The notes beneath the pieces were generated by a model. It was not told where the DNA came from and ran no database searches. It saw only the letters and a list, made by a program, of their open reading frames with translations. Position numbers and translations under genes: made by a program. A stretch of DNA of 46,997 nucleotides from Pedosphaera sp. (lineage in GTDB: Bacteria > Verrucomicrobiota > Verrucomicrobiia > Limisphaerales > UBA9464), in assembly GCA_009695205.1 (NCBI GenBank), contig SIBK01000031.1:1-46997 (forward strand), given 5' to 3'. Positions 27,723 through 36,996 of the stretch are shown piece after piece; position 1 is the stretch's first letter; every line of letters starts with the position of its first letter.

Positions 27723-27917
27723 CACAGTCCGGTCCTTGGTCTGAAGTTGAGGACCAACGTTGTAGTCGAAACCGACCAAGTTTCCCGCGCTGAGTGAGCG
27801 TTGGTATACATTTCGGCCATTCACAAACACCATCGCTATCACTCCATCTCCACCGCACTCAGGGCTGCGATCAGCAATGTGTCCGTGGATCCGGACGTTG
27901 TCGGTGACCGTGCTCAC
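27723..27917 (-). pseudogene. Fragment of a secreted-protein domain (glycan-binding-like)
   Basis: A minus-strand frame reads VRIHGHIADRSPECGGDGVI, AMVFVNGRNVYQRSLSAGN and GFDYNVGPQLQTKDRTV. This pattern (a GGDGV step, VNG, a dipeptide Y-x-R/A, and an end with D-x-V-x-F) is frequent in large secreted planctomycete/verrucomicrobial proteins as a beta-sandwich module. Here it has no signal peptide, no rest of the protein and a frame that runs into the end of the ferredoxin gene. Most likely a relic; a short stand-alone gene is less likely. The rest of the 316-bp gap to 28037 has nothing I can name. Confidence 0.45.
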
Positions 27918-28037
27918 CCGCGCCGGACCGCCTGTAGAGAGTTTCTGTGACTGCTGTGAGAATTAGACCCGCAGTGGCAGTTTTCATGAACGGATGGGAT
28001 CCTTTTGTTTCGCAGCGCGGTCAGAAAAAGGCAAGCG

Positions 28038-30302
28038 TCAGCGACCTGCTGTCGGTGAACCGATCGCATTGACGAACCGACCGAGCCAATAGCCCAGGAC
28101 ATACTCATCGCCCGCGTATTCCGTTTGGCCGCCATCGCCGCCATTCAGTACAAATGGATGTCTATTGCAACGCATCACCGGCCGTTCCCCCGGCGGCAAT
28201 AACTCGACCGTCTCTTGCCCGCGAAAGTTATCCGGCATCTTCGTCAAATCCTTCCGGTGCGCGTTTTCCACCCGCCAACTCACCGTGTCGAGGGGCCATC
28301 CGCGCAAGGTCCAGACTGCGCCGGCTGCGTCAAAGTCTGGCAGACCGCAACCGGCTGTCACAAAATTCCAGAACGGATAGCGCTCGACCTTTTCAAACTC
28401 CCAATGGTCGGCGACGGACTGCTGGTAGAGCGTAGCGAGCTGCTCTGTAAACGGAAACCGGCACAACACCCAATAGGTTACAAATCCCAACTCATCGTCG
28501 GAATGATTCCAAGTGTCCCCCATGGTTATCCCCTGATGAACGAGCCCCAGCGTCGGCTTCAACAGTCTCATGGAGGAGACAATGTTGGTCAGGTAGCCGT
28601 GGTGATCGAATAGGTCGATTGCTTTCTGCCGGTAGGACTCCTTTTTAGTCAGCGCGTACGCGAACTGCAGCGTAGCGGTTAGTTCCCCACTGTTAAGGCG
28701 GCGATCGTAGGCAGCAGGCGGAAAACGATTCACATAGTCCGGGTGCCATCTGCCCCAAAGAGTCGGTTTTCCGTCGACGTCCACCAGATAGAGATTGTTG
28801 CGCACGATGTGATCCGCAATTTGATCCACAACGGCGATTATTCGCTGCTTTTCCGCGGGCGTTTCGGTGGCGCATTCCCACAACACCGCATACGCAAACA
28901 TATGAGAGGCAATCTCGTCGCTCGATGTGTGAGCCTTCCAGTCCCAGCCAGTTTCTGGAGACGGATGCCAGCGATCCACATCCGAAACCTTGAAGCCGGT
29001 TCTCTCAAAAGTGCGGGCAGGAAAACCCCGGTTGGTGTGAATCGATTGTTGTCGTTCGAGAGCTGCGAATGTCTCCCACGCCCAACGTTTTGCCTGAGGT
29101 TCCTTGGTTACCGCGTACCGTAGCGCCTGGCTCGCCAGCCAATAACTGCTCCAACCGCCATCATTGTCGGTGTCGATCATTTCGCCACTCGCCACATCGC
29201 CCGGAACGGACAACCGCCGTTCCGCACTGAATCCATATCGGATGTGTCGTGACCGAATTTTACTCTCAAACTCAGCCACTTTTGCTTCGAGTGTCGTCAT
29301 CCGAAATTCAATCTTGCTCAGTCCGGTCCTCGTTAGAACCCACACGTCACCCGTCGGATTCACAGTGAGATCCACCACAAAATCATCGGGCAGCCAACGG
29401 CGACCCGCAAAATATCGGAAGCGAGTTTCTCCGAGGAGTGGCATCGCCATCGCCGCATTCGTCGGATCCCCAGCGGTTGCCGCCTCAAAGAAGACGCCGC
29501 GAGCTGTTCCGACCCACAACCCATTGGCGGCGACCCGCAGACAGGTGATGTCCGTCACCGGCAGATTCGTCTGCAAGGGTGTGGAGGATTCGCCGTTGGA
29601 AATTTGAACTCCAAAATATCCAGCGACACCGCCCACCAGCAATTCCCCGTCCCGAGCGGCCAATGTCGCGCCGGATTGGATTGGTCGATTCCATTGACTG
29701 CGATCTCCCGGGAGGAAGGCGCCTAACTCTTCATCCGCAACAAAGAAAAAGCCCCTGGCATCGGGCAATAGACGCCACTGACGCACCGTGGGCGGCACCG
29801 GCAGCATCTTTAACCGATCGTTGTGCACGGCCGCGAGCCGCCCCGGCCCAGCCAACCAGATCACGCCGTCATATCCAACCGCAATCGAATCGTACAAGCC
29901 ACGGGGAACGGTGCCACGCGGCTTGCCGGCATCCGCATTGGACAACCAGACATCATCGAGCAGGTAGTACAGCTCCCCGGCCGGAGACAGCGTAATATCC
30001 CGCGGAACAGTGTCTGCCAGCGGCCGGAAGTTTCGGTCACGCACGAGACGGTTCCCATGAACACGCGCGACACCGAGGTCAGTCAACACATACGCCACTC
30101 CGTCCTGATCGATGCACAGCTTTCTAAGGATTGCATTGGTCAATTCGGGCGATCGGGTGAATTTTACCGACGCTTCCTGCCAGAACGGCACATCCGGCAC
30201 GGCACCGCGGACTGAGCCAGCAAGCAGAATTGAGAGAAGGAGAAGGTGTGGAGAGTGCCAATGCACAACCGAACAATGACACGCGTCCAAGTGCCAAACC
30301 AA
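28038..30302 (-). CDS. Secreted propeller plus alpha-toroid protein (putative glycan-active)
   Basis: A 754-residue protein. The track-length start is a TTG; a GTG 12 codons further in (30266) gives a more compact signal peptide (SPHLLLLSILLAGSVRGAV). The N-terminal half has propeller-like blades similar to two-component-regulator propellers (ILRKLCIDQDGVAYVLTDLG, SIAVGYDGVIWLAGPGRLAA, ITCLRVAANGLWVGTARGVF, VVDLTVNPTGDVWVLTRTGL). The C-terminal half is an all-helical, (alpha/alpha)6-type domain with GEMIDTDNDGGWSSYWLASQ, FAYALTKKESYRQKAIDLFD and LGLVHQGITMGDTWNHSDDE. Such toroids belong to glycan-processing enzymes, but I do not recognise catalytic residues or an exact family. No operon partner. 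Confidence 0.7.
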   Translation of the reverse strand: MVWHLDACHCSVVHWHSPHLLLLSILLAGSVRGAVPDVPFWQEASVKFTRSPELTNAILRKLCIDQDGVAYVLTDLGVARVHGNRLVRDRNFRPLADTVPRDITLSPAGELYYLLDDVWLSNADAGKPRGTVPRGLYDSIAVGYDGVIWLAGPGRLAAVHNDRLKMLPVPPTVRQWRLLPDARGFFFVADEELGAFLPGDRSQWNRPIQSGATLAARDGELLVGGVAGYFGVQISNGESSTPLQTNLPVTDITCLRVAANGLWVGTARGVFFEAATAGDPTNAAMAMPLLGETRFRYFAGRRWLPDDFVVDLTVNPTGDVWVLTRTGLSKIEFRMTTLEAKVAEFESKIRSRHIRYGFSAERRLSVPGDVASGEMIDTDNDGGWSSYWLASQALRYAVTKEPQAKRWAWETFAALERQQSIHTNRGFPARTFERTGFKVSDVDRWHPSPETGWDWKAHTSSDEIASHMFAYAVLWECATETPAEKQRIIAVVDQIADHIVRNNLYLVDVDGKPTLWGRWHPDYVNRFPPAAYDRRLNSGELTATLQFAYALTKKESYRQKAIDLFDHHGYLTNIVSSMRLLKPTLGLVHQGITMGDTWNHSDDELGFVTYWVLCRFPFTEQLATLYQQSVADHWEFEKVERYPFWNFVTAGCGLPDFDAAGAVWTLRGWPLDTVSWRVENAHRKDLTKMPDNFRGQETVELLPPGERPVMRCNRHPFVLNGGDGGQTEYAGDEYVLGYWLGRFVNAIGSPTAGR

Positions 30303-30389
30303 GGCAGATTTTCAACCCCTCCTCGCGTTGTGTTGCTGATATCGCACCGAGACGTTATGCCGACTTGGAAAAAGAGTGACACCGGCAGG

Positions 30390-30432
30390 CCCCTCTCCTC
30401 GGCCGTCCCCGCATCCGATGCGGGGAGAGGGG
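30390..30432. repeat. Nested GC-rich hairpin repeat, possible terminator for coaB
   Basis: CCCCTCTC (30390-30397) pairs with GAGAGGGG (30425-30432), and inside it CCCCGCAT/ATGCGGGG (30407-30414 with 30418-30425, 3-nt loop). The ATGCGGGGAGAG part is shared with the opening hairpin of repeat B at 14001. It lies just after the minus-strand coaB-like gene, where it may end transcription, though no T run follows. Confidence 0.55.
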
Positions 30433-30464
30433 TCATTTAGATTCCAGTCGTTGTATCGTTCGCG

Positions 30465-31151
30465 TTAAGCCGGCTGCAAGCCGGCGCTCCAGCTCGCTCC
30501 GTGCGGATCAGTAATTCGCTTGAGAAGTGCTTCGATCAATTCATCCGCAGTGTCGACGGCCTTAACCCCGGAATCATCCACAAGGCCAAATCCACGGCCC
30601 CAGGCGGGACCATTCACCACCGTGAGATCTGTACGGCATTCACGTCGCTGTTGGTCTCCTTTTGAGAAAACATCGTCCCGACTTCCATCCACCTCATACT
30701 TCCAGCCCACAAGCAACGCGTTCGAATACCATTGTCGTAACGACGCAAGGATCTTCGGTGTAGGTTCGAGTTCGACGAGCAACGTCCCATCCCGGGTCGA
30801 CAATTTTCCGGCCTTCACTCTCGACAGGTTCCCGGAGGAATCCCGTTTCCAGGCGCTTCCAAATCGGAAATCACTCACGGCCGCCGCGTGGAATAGCGCA
30901 ACCCGGTCTTGCGTCGCGTAGGTTCGTAAGCGGTTTAGAAGATCCACCGTGGTGGTGAATTCCTCGACGGCAACGCGTCTCACCGGCAACGGAGAGGTCG
31001 CGAGTTTGCCGCGCAACAATCGGACATCATGACCTGCGTCAGCGATGCTATTGGCCAACCGGGTCCCCAAGGTCCCCGTCGAAAAATTCGTCAACCGCCG
31101 GACCTCATCCAACGGTTCATAAGTGGGACCCGCCGTCACCAGGCAACGCAT
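30465..31151 (-). CDS. coaB: Stand-alone phosphopantothenoylcysteine synthetase (CoaB-like)
   Basis: 228 residues from the ATG at 31149-31151 (the frame extends further up without a better start). It matches the CoaB half of the usual CoaBC fusion: CLVTAGPTYEPLDEVRRLTN followed by FSTGTLGTRLA (nucleotide site), ALFHAAAVSDF, ELEPTPKILASLRQ (the PTPDIL motif with the conserved Lys) and NGPAWG, where CoaBC has NDV/NxI. The synthetase joins 4'-phosphopantothenate and cysteine in CoA synthesis. The decarboxylase half (CoaC) is not here, so it is a separate-gene version, or a divergent relative. It ends in GASWSAGLQPA, which may be readthrough of a local repeat. Confidence 0.75.
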   Translation of the reverse strand: MRCLVTAGPTYEPLDEVRRLTNFSTGTLGTRLANSIADAGHDVRLLRGKLATSPLPVRRVAVEEFTTTVDLLNRLRTYATQDRVALFHAAAVSDFRFGSAWKRDSSGNLSRVKAGKLSTRDGTLLVELEPTPKILASLRQWYSNALLVGWKYEVDGSRDDVFSKGDQQRRECRTDLTVVNGPAWGRGFGLVDDSGVKAVDTADELIEALLKRITDPHGASWSAGLQPA

Positions 31152-31251
31152 GGTGATAGAGTAATTGTGCGGCAAGAATCCGAAACCGGAATTTGGCGAA
31201 AAGCGCTTCGGGGGGGTGAGCGGTCGCAAGAAGATCGATGTTGCCTTCGAA

Positions 31252-32004
31252 CTATTTTCTCATCCCCCACCCAAGTACTAACTGAACGCCGGTGAGAAAC
31301 GTCAAGATATAGACGAGACGGCTGAAGAGGACCTCGGGGATTCGGCGATTCAGCCAGACGCCCAGCCAGACACCGGCGGGAACGAGGGGGAGCAGGATCA
31401 GGCCTTTTAAGAGGAGCGGTTCGGTGATGAAACCGCGGGCGATAAAAAACGGCATCTTGATCCAATTCACCCAGGTGAAAAGCAGGACGGTGGTGCCAAC
31501 ATAAATCTCTTTGGGCATTCGTTGCGGAACCAGGAACAGAGCGGCTACGGGCCCAGCGCCGTGGGCGAAGGTGGAGGTTAGGCCGATGCCGATGCCGCAA
31601 GGAACACCCAGGCGATGTCCCGGAGACAAGATCCCTTCCGCGGCAAAGACGCGTTCCTTGACGAGTTGCCACACGACAAATCCGAGGGCGAGGCAACCGA
31701 TCAGAATATTCAGCTGGCGTGGAGAAAAACTTCCCAGAAAGAAGGAGCCGAGGATTACTCCGCCGACAACTCCCGGGAGCAGATACCTTAGATTTTGGAC
31801 ATCCCATTTACGCCAATAGTGCCAGAGAGAGAAAGCATCGCCGGCGCAGAGCAACGGCAGTAACAAGCCGAGAGCTTCCTCCGCTCCGAAAGCCAGGCTG
31901 CATAGGGGCATGGTGAGCATGCCCAACCCTCCTCCGAACCCAGCCTTCGCAAGACCGATGAACAAGACGGCGAGGGCGGCGGCAAGTTGGGCAGAAAGCG
32001 TCAA
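31252..32004 (-). CDS. TauE/SafE family sulfite/anion exporter
   Basis: A 250-residue membrane protein with about eight hydrophobic segments and the family repeat: an N-terminal LAVLFIGLAKAGFGGGLGML and a second-half counterpart IGLTSTFAHGAGPVAALFLV. TauE/SafE proteins move sulfite, sulfoacetate or related organosulfur anions across the inner membrane. The location within a window that also has a sulfate importer is suggestive, but they are 6 kb apart with other genes between. 100 bp after the CoaB-like start on the same strand (transcribed before it), so the two may be one unit. Confidence 0.88.
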   Translation of the reverse strand: MTLSAQLAAALAVLFIGLAKAGFGGGLGMLTMPLCSLAFGAEEALGLLLPLLCAGDAFSLWHYWRKWDVQNLRYLLPGVVGGVILGSFFLGSFSPRQLNILIGCLALGFVVWQLVKERVFAAEGILSPGHRLGVPCGIGIGLTSTFAHGAGPVAALFLVPQRMPKEIYVGTTVLLFTWVNWIKMPFFIARGFITEPLLLKGLILLPLVPAGVWLGVWLNRRIPEVLFSRLVYILTFLTGVQLVLGWGMRK

Positions 32005-32049
32005 GTCAAAGACGAGATCCGGGTATTAATCGGAGCTCGGAAGGAGGTT

Positions 32050-32316
32050 TTAATTCGTGTAGCCCATTTCCTGCCACCATTCCTCCAGTTCATCCACGCC
32101 GAAATCAGCGAGCACCTCGTCGTCTGCTTCGAGGCAAGGCGCTTTGCGTTGTCCGGTGAGAGCCACCATTTCGGCATAGGCCGTGGGGTCTTGTGTGACA
32201 TCGATCGATTCAAATGGGATCTCGCGAGTTTGCAGCCATTCAATGGCCTCATCGCACCAGGGGCAACTTGGTTTGATGAAAAGGCGGATGGATTTCGGAT
32301 TCATTGCGATCAGCAA
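32050..32316 (-). CDS. Glutaredoxin family protein
   Basis: 88 residues with the thioredoxin-like fold and active site CPWC (in LFIKPSCPWCDEAIEWLQTR), followed by YAEMVALTGQRKAPCLEADD, which has a Lys-Ala-Pro in place of the more usual TVP cis-proline loop. It reduces disulfides or handles glutathione or iron-sulfur clusters. A second ATG five codons in (MNPKSIRL) is an equally good start. It is upstream of and in the same direction as the TauE/SafE gene, 45 bp apart, so co-transcription is likely. Confidence 0.85.
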   Translation of the reverse strand: MLIAMNPKSIRLFIKPSCPWCDEAIEWLQTREIPFESIDVTQDPTAYAEMVALTGQRKAPCLEADDEVLADFGVDELEEWWQEMGYTN

Positions 32317-32329
32317 GTCAGAACCACTT

Positions 32330-32371
32330 CTAGGGGTCGGTCTAGGGTCGTCTAGGGGTCGGTCAATAGTA
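32330..32371 (-). repeat. Iterated CTAGGGGTCGGT repeat with AATAGT tail
   Basis: CTAGGGGTCGGT (32330), CTAGGGTCGT (32342) and CTAGGGGTCGGTC (32352) iterate and end in GTCAATAGTATTGTGC. The GTCAATAGT piece equals the start of the inverted tail of repeat A (CTGTCAATAGTGAGAAC). So this is another iterated-unit-plus-tail element, with a different unit. It lies between glutaredoxin and acs. Confidence 0.5.
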
Positions 32372-32510
32372 TTGTGCTTTTTTCGACCGGGAGGAGATTA
32401 GGTGCGCTGAGGGTCGGTTGGGGAGCCCTATTTTTCGAAATCCTGCGAATCTCTCGCTTCCGCCGGAGAATCGCACTCGCTAGTGTAACGGGCGTTTCAC
32501 GGAATTCATC

Positions 32511-34538
32511 ATGAGTACACCGAAAGCGACAAAGGCAATCAAAGCGCCGACGAATATCACGTCGTACCTTAAGGAGAACCGCATTTTCAAGCCATCCCCG
32601 GCCTTTAGTGCAAAGGCACTAATCCGATCGATGTCGGAATACAAACGGCTTTGGACGGAGTCGGTGAAGACTCCGGATCGTTTTTGGGGCCGGATGGCGC
32701 GAGCGGAGCTTTGTTGGTTCACACCCTTCAAGAAAGTGCTGGAGTGGAAGGAACCTCAGGCGAAATGGTTCGTCGGTGGGCGGTTAAACGTGTCCTACAA
32801 TTGCCTGGACCGTTGGTTGGGCACGGCGACAGCCAACAAAGCAGCCCTCATCTGGGAAGGCGAGCCGGCGACGGATGGGCGGCCCGGGGAAGAGCGGGTG
32901 CTGACCTATCAGCAATTGCACCGGGAGGTGTGTCGTTTCGCGAATGTCTTGATCCGAAATGGGGTTGGCAAGGGTGACCGGGTGATCTTGTACCTTCCAA
33001 TGGTTCCGGAGGCGGCGATTGCGATGCTGGCGTGCGCCCGGATTGGGGCGATTCACAGCGTGGTGTTTGGAGGGTTCAGCGCGCAATCGGTTGCGGACCG
33101 CATCCATGATTCGCAAGCCAAAGCGGTGATCACAGCGGATGGTGGATTCCGTCGTGGAGCCGTCGTTCCATTGAAGAAGAATGTAGACGACGCACTGACT
33201 CTCAAGGACGGGGACGGAAAACTTCTGACACGGACGATCGAGCGGGTGATCGTGCTGAAGCGGACGGGTCAGGAGGTGCATATCGAGGAAGGGCGAGATG
33301 TCTGGTGGCATCGGGAGTTGGAGTATGTGGATTCCAACTGTCCTCCGGCGAAGATGGATTCCGAGGCTCCGTTATTTATCCTGTACACGAGCGGTTCCAC
33401 GGGGAAGCCGAAAGGAATCCTGCACAGCACGGCGGGATACCTGCTTGGAGTGAAGTTGACCTCCAAGTACGTGTTCGATCTTCGGGAAGAAGACGTGTAC
33501 TGGTGCACGGCGGATGTCGGTTGGGTGACAGGGCACAGCTATATCGTATATGGGCCGTTGGCCAACGGAGCGACCGCGCTCATGTACGAAGGGGCGCCGA
33601 ACTGGCCGGAGCCGGATCGTTTCTGGCGAATCATCGAAAAATACAAGGTTTCAATCTTGTACACGGCTCCGACGGCGATTCGGGCCTTTATGAAATGGGG
33701 AGATGAATGGCCGAAGAAGCATGATCTATCTTCCCTCCGATTGCTGGGTTCAGTCGGAGAGCCGATCAACCCAGAGGCTTGGATGTGGTACTACAACGTG
33801 ATTGGTGGCGGGCGCTGCCCGATCGTCGACACGTGGTGGCAAACCGAGACCGGGTCGATTCTTATTTCGCCATTGCCTGGCGCGACCCCCTTGAAGCCCG
33901 GCACCGCCACCCTTCCTTTCTTTGGCATCCTGCCTGAGGTCGTCGATGATAACGGGAAGGCCGTGTCGCGAAACACCGGGGGCAAGCTGGTGATACGAAA
34001 ACCCTGGCCTTCCATGCTGCGGGGCATCTGGGGAGATTCAAAACGGTACAAGGAAACCTACTGGACCGAGGTCAAGCACTCCTATTTCACGGGCGACGGA
34101 TGTCGTCAGGATACAGACGGCTATTACTGGATCGTGGGGCGGATTGATGACGTCCTGAATGTCGCAGGACACCGGATTGGGACGGCGGAGATAGAAGGCG
34201 CCCTGGTAAGTCATCCGTCCGTCGCCGAGGCAGCCGTGGTCGGGCGGCCGGACGAATTGAAGGGTCAGGTGCTGGTTTGTTTTGTCACGCTCAAGACGGG
34301 GACAAAGACGTCCTCCGAACTCAAGACAGAGCTTCGCAATCATGTAGGCAAGGAAATCGGGGCAGTTGCGAAGCCGGACGACATCCGATTTACGGATGCA
34401 TTGCCGAAGACACGTTCGGGGAAGATCATGCGGCGATTGCTGAAGCAGGTTGCGACGGGGGGCGAGATCAAAGGGGACACGTCGACGCTTGAAGACCTCA
34501 GTGTGTTGGCGAAGCTTTCGGCGAGTGGAGACGAATGA
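32511..34538 (+). CDS. acs: Acetyl-CoA synthetase
   Basis: A 675-residue AMP-forming acetate-CoA ligase, slightly longer than the usual 650 at the N terminus. The adenylate motif [11 protein letters not shown] begins at residue 292, [19 protein letters not shown] and the hinge/[16 protein letters not shown] region follow, and the C-terminal [12 protein letters not shown] carries the catalytic, acetylatable lysine (about residue 638). It activates acetate to acetyl-CoA in the cytoplasm. Transcribed alone; the upstream gap holds an iterated repeat and the downstream side a strong hairpin. Very sure of the assignment. Confidence 0.97.
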   Translation: MSTPKATKAIKAPTNITSYLKENRIFKPSPAFSAKALIRSMSEYKRLWTESVKTPDRFWGRMARAELCWFTPFKKVLEWKEPQAKWFVGGRLNVSYNCLDRWLGTATANKAALIWEGEPATDGRPGEERVLTYQQLHREVCRFANVLIRNGVGKGDRVILYLPMVPEAAIAMLACARIGAIHSVVFGGFSAQSVADRIHDSQAKAVITADGGFRRGAVVPLKKNVDDALTLKDGDGKLLTRTIERVIVLKRTGQEVHIEEGRDVWWHRELEYVDSNCPPAKMDSEAPLFILYTSGSTGKPKGILHSTAGYLLGVKLTSKYVFDLREEDVYWCTADVGWVTGHSYIVYGPLANGATALMYEGAPNWPEPDRFWRIIEKYKVSILYTAPTAIRAFMKWGDEWPKKHDLSSLRLLGSVGEPINPEAWMWYYNVIGGGRCPIVDTWWQTETGSILISPLPGATPLKPGTATLPFFGILPEVVDDNGKAVSRNTGGKLVIRKPWPSMLRGIWGDSKRYKETYWTEVKHSYFTGDGCRQDTDGYYWIVGRIDDVLNVAGHRIGTAEIEGALVSHPSVAEAAVVGRPDELKGQVLVCFVTLKTGTKTSSELKTELRNHVGKEIGAVAKPDDIRFTDALPKTRSGKIMRRLLKQVATGGEIKGDTSTLEDLSVLAKLSASGDE

Positions 34539-34562
34539 TTCGAGAAGCGGGCACAGGCTGGA

Positions 34563-34589
34563 CGGAGCGCCCCGGATGGGGGCGCTCCG
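34563..34589. terminator. Bidirectional hairpin between acs and slyX
   Basis: CGGAGCGCCCC (34563-34573) and GGGGCGCTCCG (34579-34589) form a perfect 11-bp stem with a 5-base loop. It lies in the 73-bp gap between converging genes, as expected for a shared transcription terminator, although no T run flanks it. Confidence 0.8.
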
Positions 34590-34611
34590 CCGGCGGATTA
34601 AGGCCGGAAAA

Positions 34612-34824
34612 CTAATAGTGAGGGGGCTTGGTGGAACTGGCGCGGATGCGATCCAGCTCCTGCCGGTCCAATGAATCCCCGATTCCCTGAAGTCGTTTCT
34701 GGAGTGTGTGCAACGCTCGACCCTGTTCAACGATGACGTGGTTCAATTCACCCACTAGTTTCTCAAGGTATGCATGAGAGCGCTCGAGAGCCTCCAGACG
34801 GACGCCGATTGGATCTGCGTTCAT
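34612..34824 (-). CDS. slyX: SlyX family protein
   Basis: A 70-residue coiled-coil protein. The family pattern is clear: an early LEALERSHAYLEKLVGELN, the VIVEQGRALHTLQKRLQ stretch and the conserved terminal PPHY. SlyX is a small dimer of unknown exact role found in many bacteria. Its ATG overlaps the stop of the upstream gene (ATGA), so the two are translationally coupled. Confidence 0.85.
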   Translation of the reverse strand: MNADPIGVRLEALERSHAYLEKLVGELNHVIVEQGRALHTLQKRLQGIGDSLDRQELDRIRASSTKPPHY

Positions 34825-35027
34825 AATTCGTCCCCTCGATCTGCAAAGAAAAGTTGGTACGCCCTATCGTAGTCGGGGTCGGCGACATCGACGCGCATCT
34901 GTCGATCCAGATCATTCGGATCTGAGTTCAGATCCACGGAGATCTCAGTGGCTGCAATGCCGTGCTTTTCGAGCCACACAACAAGAAGTTCCGTTTTGAT
35001 TGCGGGTCCGGTGAAAAACTCTCTCAT
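34821..35027 (-). CDS. Small DUF2007-like protein coupled to slyX
   Basis: 68 residues: REFFTGPAIKTELLVVWLEK, HGIAATEISVDLNSDPNDL, then VADPDYDRAYQLFFADRGDE. The layout (a short beta-alpha start, a helix with WLEKHGI, and a late VxDxDxxRA) fits the DUF2007/putative signal-transducing family of small PII-like domains. No catalytic residues. Overlaps slyX by four bases (ATGA), which suggests the two act together. Confidence 0.65.
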   Translation of the reverse strand: MREFFTGPAIKTELLVVWLEKHGIAATEISVDLNSDPNDLDRQMRVDVADPDYDRAYQLFFADRGDEL

Positions 35028-35107
35028 GGCTAATTACGGTGTGCGTAGGGCCTCGGTTGTTCGCGTTTAATGTCCGCGACTAATTTTCGTACGATCGGAC
35101 TGGCACC

Positions 35108-36928
35108 TCATTGGGACAACCATTCAAAGCGGAATCCGTTGGTATCGGTTCCGCCGGTGAGCACCGAGATTCGCTGATACCGGGCAATTTTTTCGAACGG
35201 TGGCAGCCGCGTGAAATCGAGACAACCTGCCACGGCCGGGGCCATGAGGGTTAGTCCATGGGCAACGGCGAGCGGGGCGGATTCCAGCCCCGAAACCCGC
35301 ATCGCCTCCCAACGCCTGGCACCGGCCTTTGCCACGTCTTCATAAGCGAACAATCCCCGATCCCAGCCGCCCGCGTCGCGCGCGGCCTCGACCACACGGG
35401 GCACTGAGCGTAAGCCGTTGGCGGGATCGTCCGTGCGCCGAAGCAATTCCTCGAGAACAGAGGGTTGATCGGCAATGATTACGTAACGGCCGTTGACCCC
35501 TATTTCGAGCAAGTGCGCCGGCTCTCCGTCGGCGGCGGGAACCGCGATCCGGTGGAGGGTTTGCCCCAAAAAGAGCCGTTCAGAAAATTCCCCACCGCCC
35601 TCGATCATCGCAAGGGTCAGCAAGGCACGAACGCCGACAAGCAGAGCTGCGGGTCTTGGCGATCCAAGTAACGTCACGCGGCCTCCGCTGGCAACGTTCG
35701 TGCCGACGGGCAATTCGTAAGTCATGAAGTCGTCACCCAAGGCTTCGGCGATATTGCGGGTCACACTGAATCGTTCATCGACCGATTGCCCGGCGGTTTC
35801 GAGGGTCAACCGTAACAATCCAGACATCTGCGGCGAGACCTGGTTGAGCGACTCTTCGAGTGTCTTCCACATCCGGGCGCCGTTGACGCGACCGCGCTGA
35901 AATCGAAGCGCCTCCGCCGGGACAGAGCTCAGGGGCGACGCCTCTCGAGGGTCAAAGGCGAGCAACTGAAAAATTCCGCTGCGATGCGCCGCCGGAACAT
36001 CAAGGAACGCGCGACTTCGGATTCCGACTTCCGAAGCGACAGCGGAGAAAGCTGCCTGGCGGAGAGTGTCGAGCCCCAGTGCAGATCCGACCTGAGCCGG
36101 CTGGCCGCCGAGGCTCGCTAACATTCCGAACAACCCGGCGAATTTCTGGTCTAATAGCGGGCGGATAGCCGTGAAATCAAGCCACCCGAAGATTCCTGGA
36201 AGCGCTTGGGCGGTCGCCGCTGGAAAACGCAGCCGGTTCGTCGCAGCCGTAGTGCCCGTTGGAGAAAGGCTCGCTGCCAGTGCGGCAGCGGCGGATCGAG
36301 CCTCCGCGATCAAAAGAACATTTTGACGCCATCCAAACCACAGCGACTCGGGAGAAACAGATTTGTTGGGAGTCAGGTTTGATGAAGCAGTGGCCTCTCT
36401 GGCCCACCCACTCACTGCGACAAACTCGATTCCTGTAAACACGTTTGTCTTCAGAGAGAATCCGGCGGAAGTCCATCTGGTGCGGAGTCCTTCCAGCTCA
36501 CGTCCCATCGCGGCCTCCTGACCTGAGGTGTCAATGAGTGCTCCCCATGCGGGTGAATTCGAGTTCTCCAATGGAAACCAAGCGAGAGTCACTTGTCCCC
36601 GAAGCAGCGGAAGCCACCGCCTGAAATCGATCGATAGCGGATTCTGCCAAGGGGCAACGCCATTGCTCAAAATACACTCGGTGACCTGGCTACGAAACGC
36701 GGCCATCGATGAATCACTCCACAGTCGGCCTAAGGGAGAACCCATCAGCCCCGCCTTGGATGCCGGGAAATTTGGAACAGTGACATAGCCAATCGTGTTG
36801 GTCGGGAGCCATCCTTCGGCGAATGGAAGCGCAGACACTGCTGCGGCCAACGGCATCAGCGGCAACAGTCCGATCGCAGGGCAACACGACCGCGCCCTGC
36901 GGAAAAAACAATGCATCATTCGAATCAT
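35108..36928 (-). CDS. Secreted DUF3352-like protein
   Basis: 606 residues from the ATG at 36926-36928; this start gives a clean signal peptide (CCPAIGLLPLMPLAAAVSAL), whereas the longer frame to 36997 adds polar residues that overlap the regulator gene. The body has many alternating strand/helix blocks with small-residue runs: TNTIGYVTVPNFPASKAGLM, LPGIFGWLDFTAIRPLLDQK, GIFQLLAFDPREASPLSSVP, GRYVIIADQPSVLEELLRRT. Overall this matches DUF3352-type proteins of Planctomycetes/Verrucomicrobia (periplasmic, function unknown). It follows the Rrf2 gene on the same strand by 68 bp, so it may be co-transcribed with the regulator. Confidence 0.7.
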   Translation of the reverse strand: MIRMMHCFFRRARSCCPAIGLLPLMPLAAAVSALPFAEGWLPTNTIGYVTVPNFPASKAGLMGSPLGRLWSDSSMAAFRSQVTECILSNGVAPWQNPLSIDFRRWLPLLRGQVTLAWFPLENSNSPAWGALIDTSGQEAAMGRELEGLRTRWTSAGFSLKTNVFTGIEFVAVSGWAREATASSNLTPNKSVSPESLWFGWRQNVLLIAEARSAAAALAASLSPTGTTAATNRLRFPAATAQALPGIFGWLDFTAIRPLLDQKFAGLFGMLASLGGQPAQVGSALGLDTLRQAAFSAVASEVGIRSRAFLDVPAAHRSGIFQLLAFDPREASPLSSVPAEALRFQRGRVNGARMWKTLEESLNQVSPQMSGLLRLTLETAGQSVDERFSVTRNIAEALGDDFMTYELPVGTNVASGGRVTLLGSPRPAALLVGVRALLTLAMIEGGGEFSERLFLGQTLHRIAVPAADGEPAHLLEIGVNGRYVIIADQPSVLEELLRRTDDPANGLRSVPRVVEAARDAGGWDRGLFAYEDVAKAGARRWEAMRVSGLESAPLAVAHGLTLMAPAVAGCLDFTRLPPFEKIARYQRISVLTGGTDTNGFRFEWLSQ

Positions 36929-36996
36929 AGAATTCTTCCCAGTGTGAATGGGGTGATGCCCCGCGAGCGAGAAAAAGTCGCCGTCGACGAAGCGCA

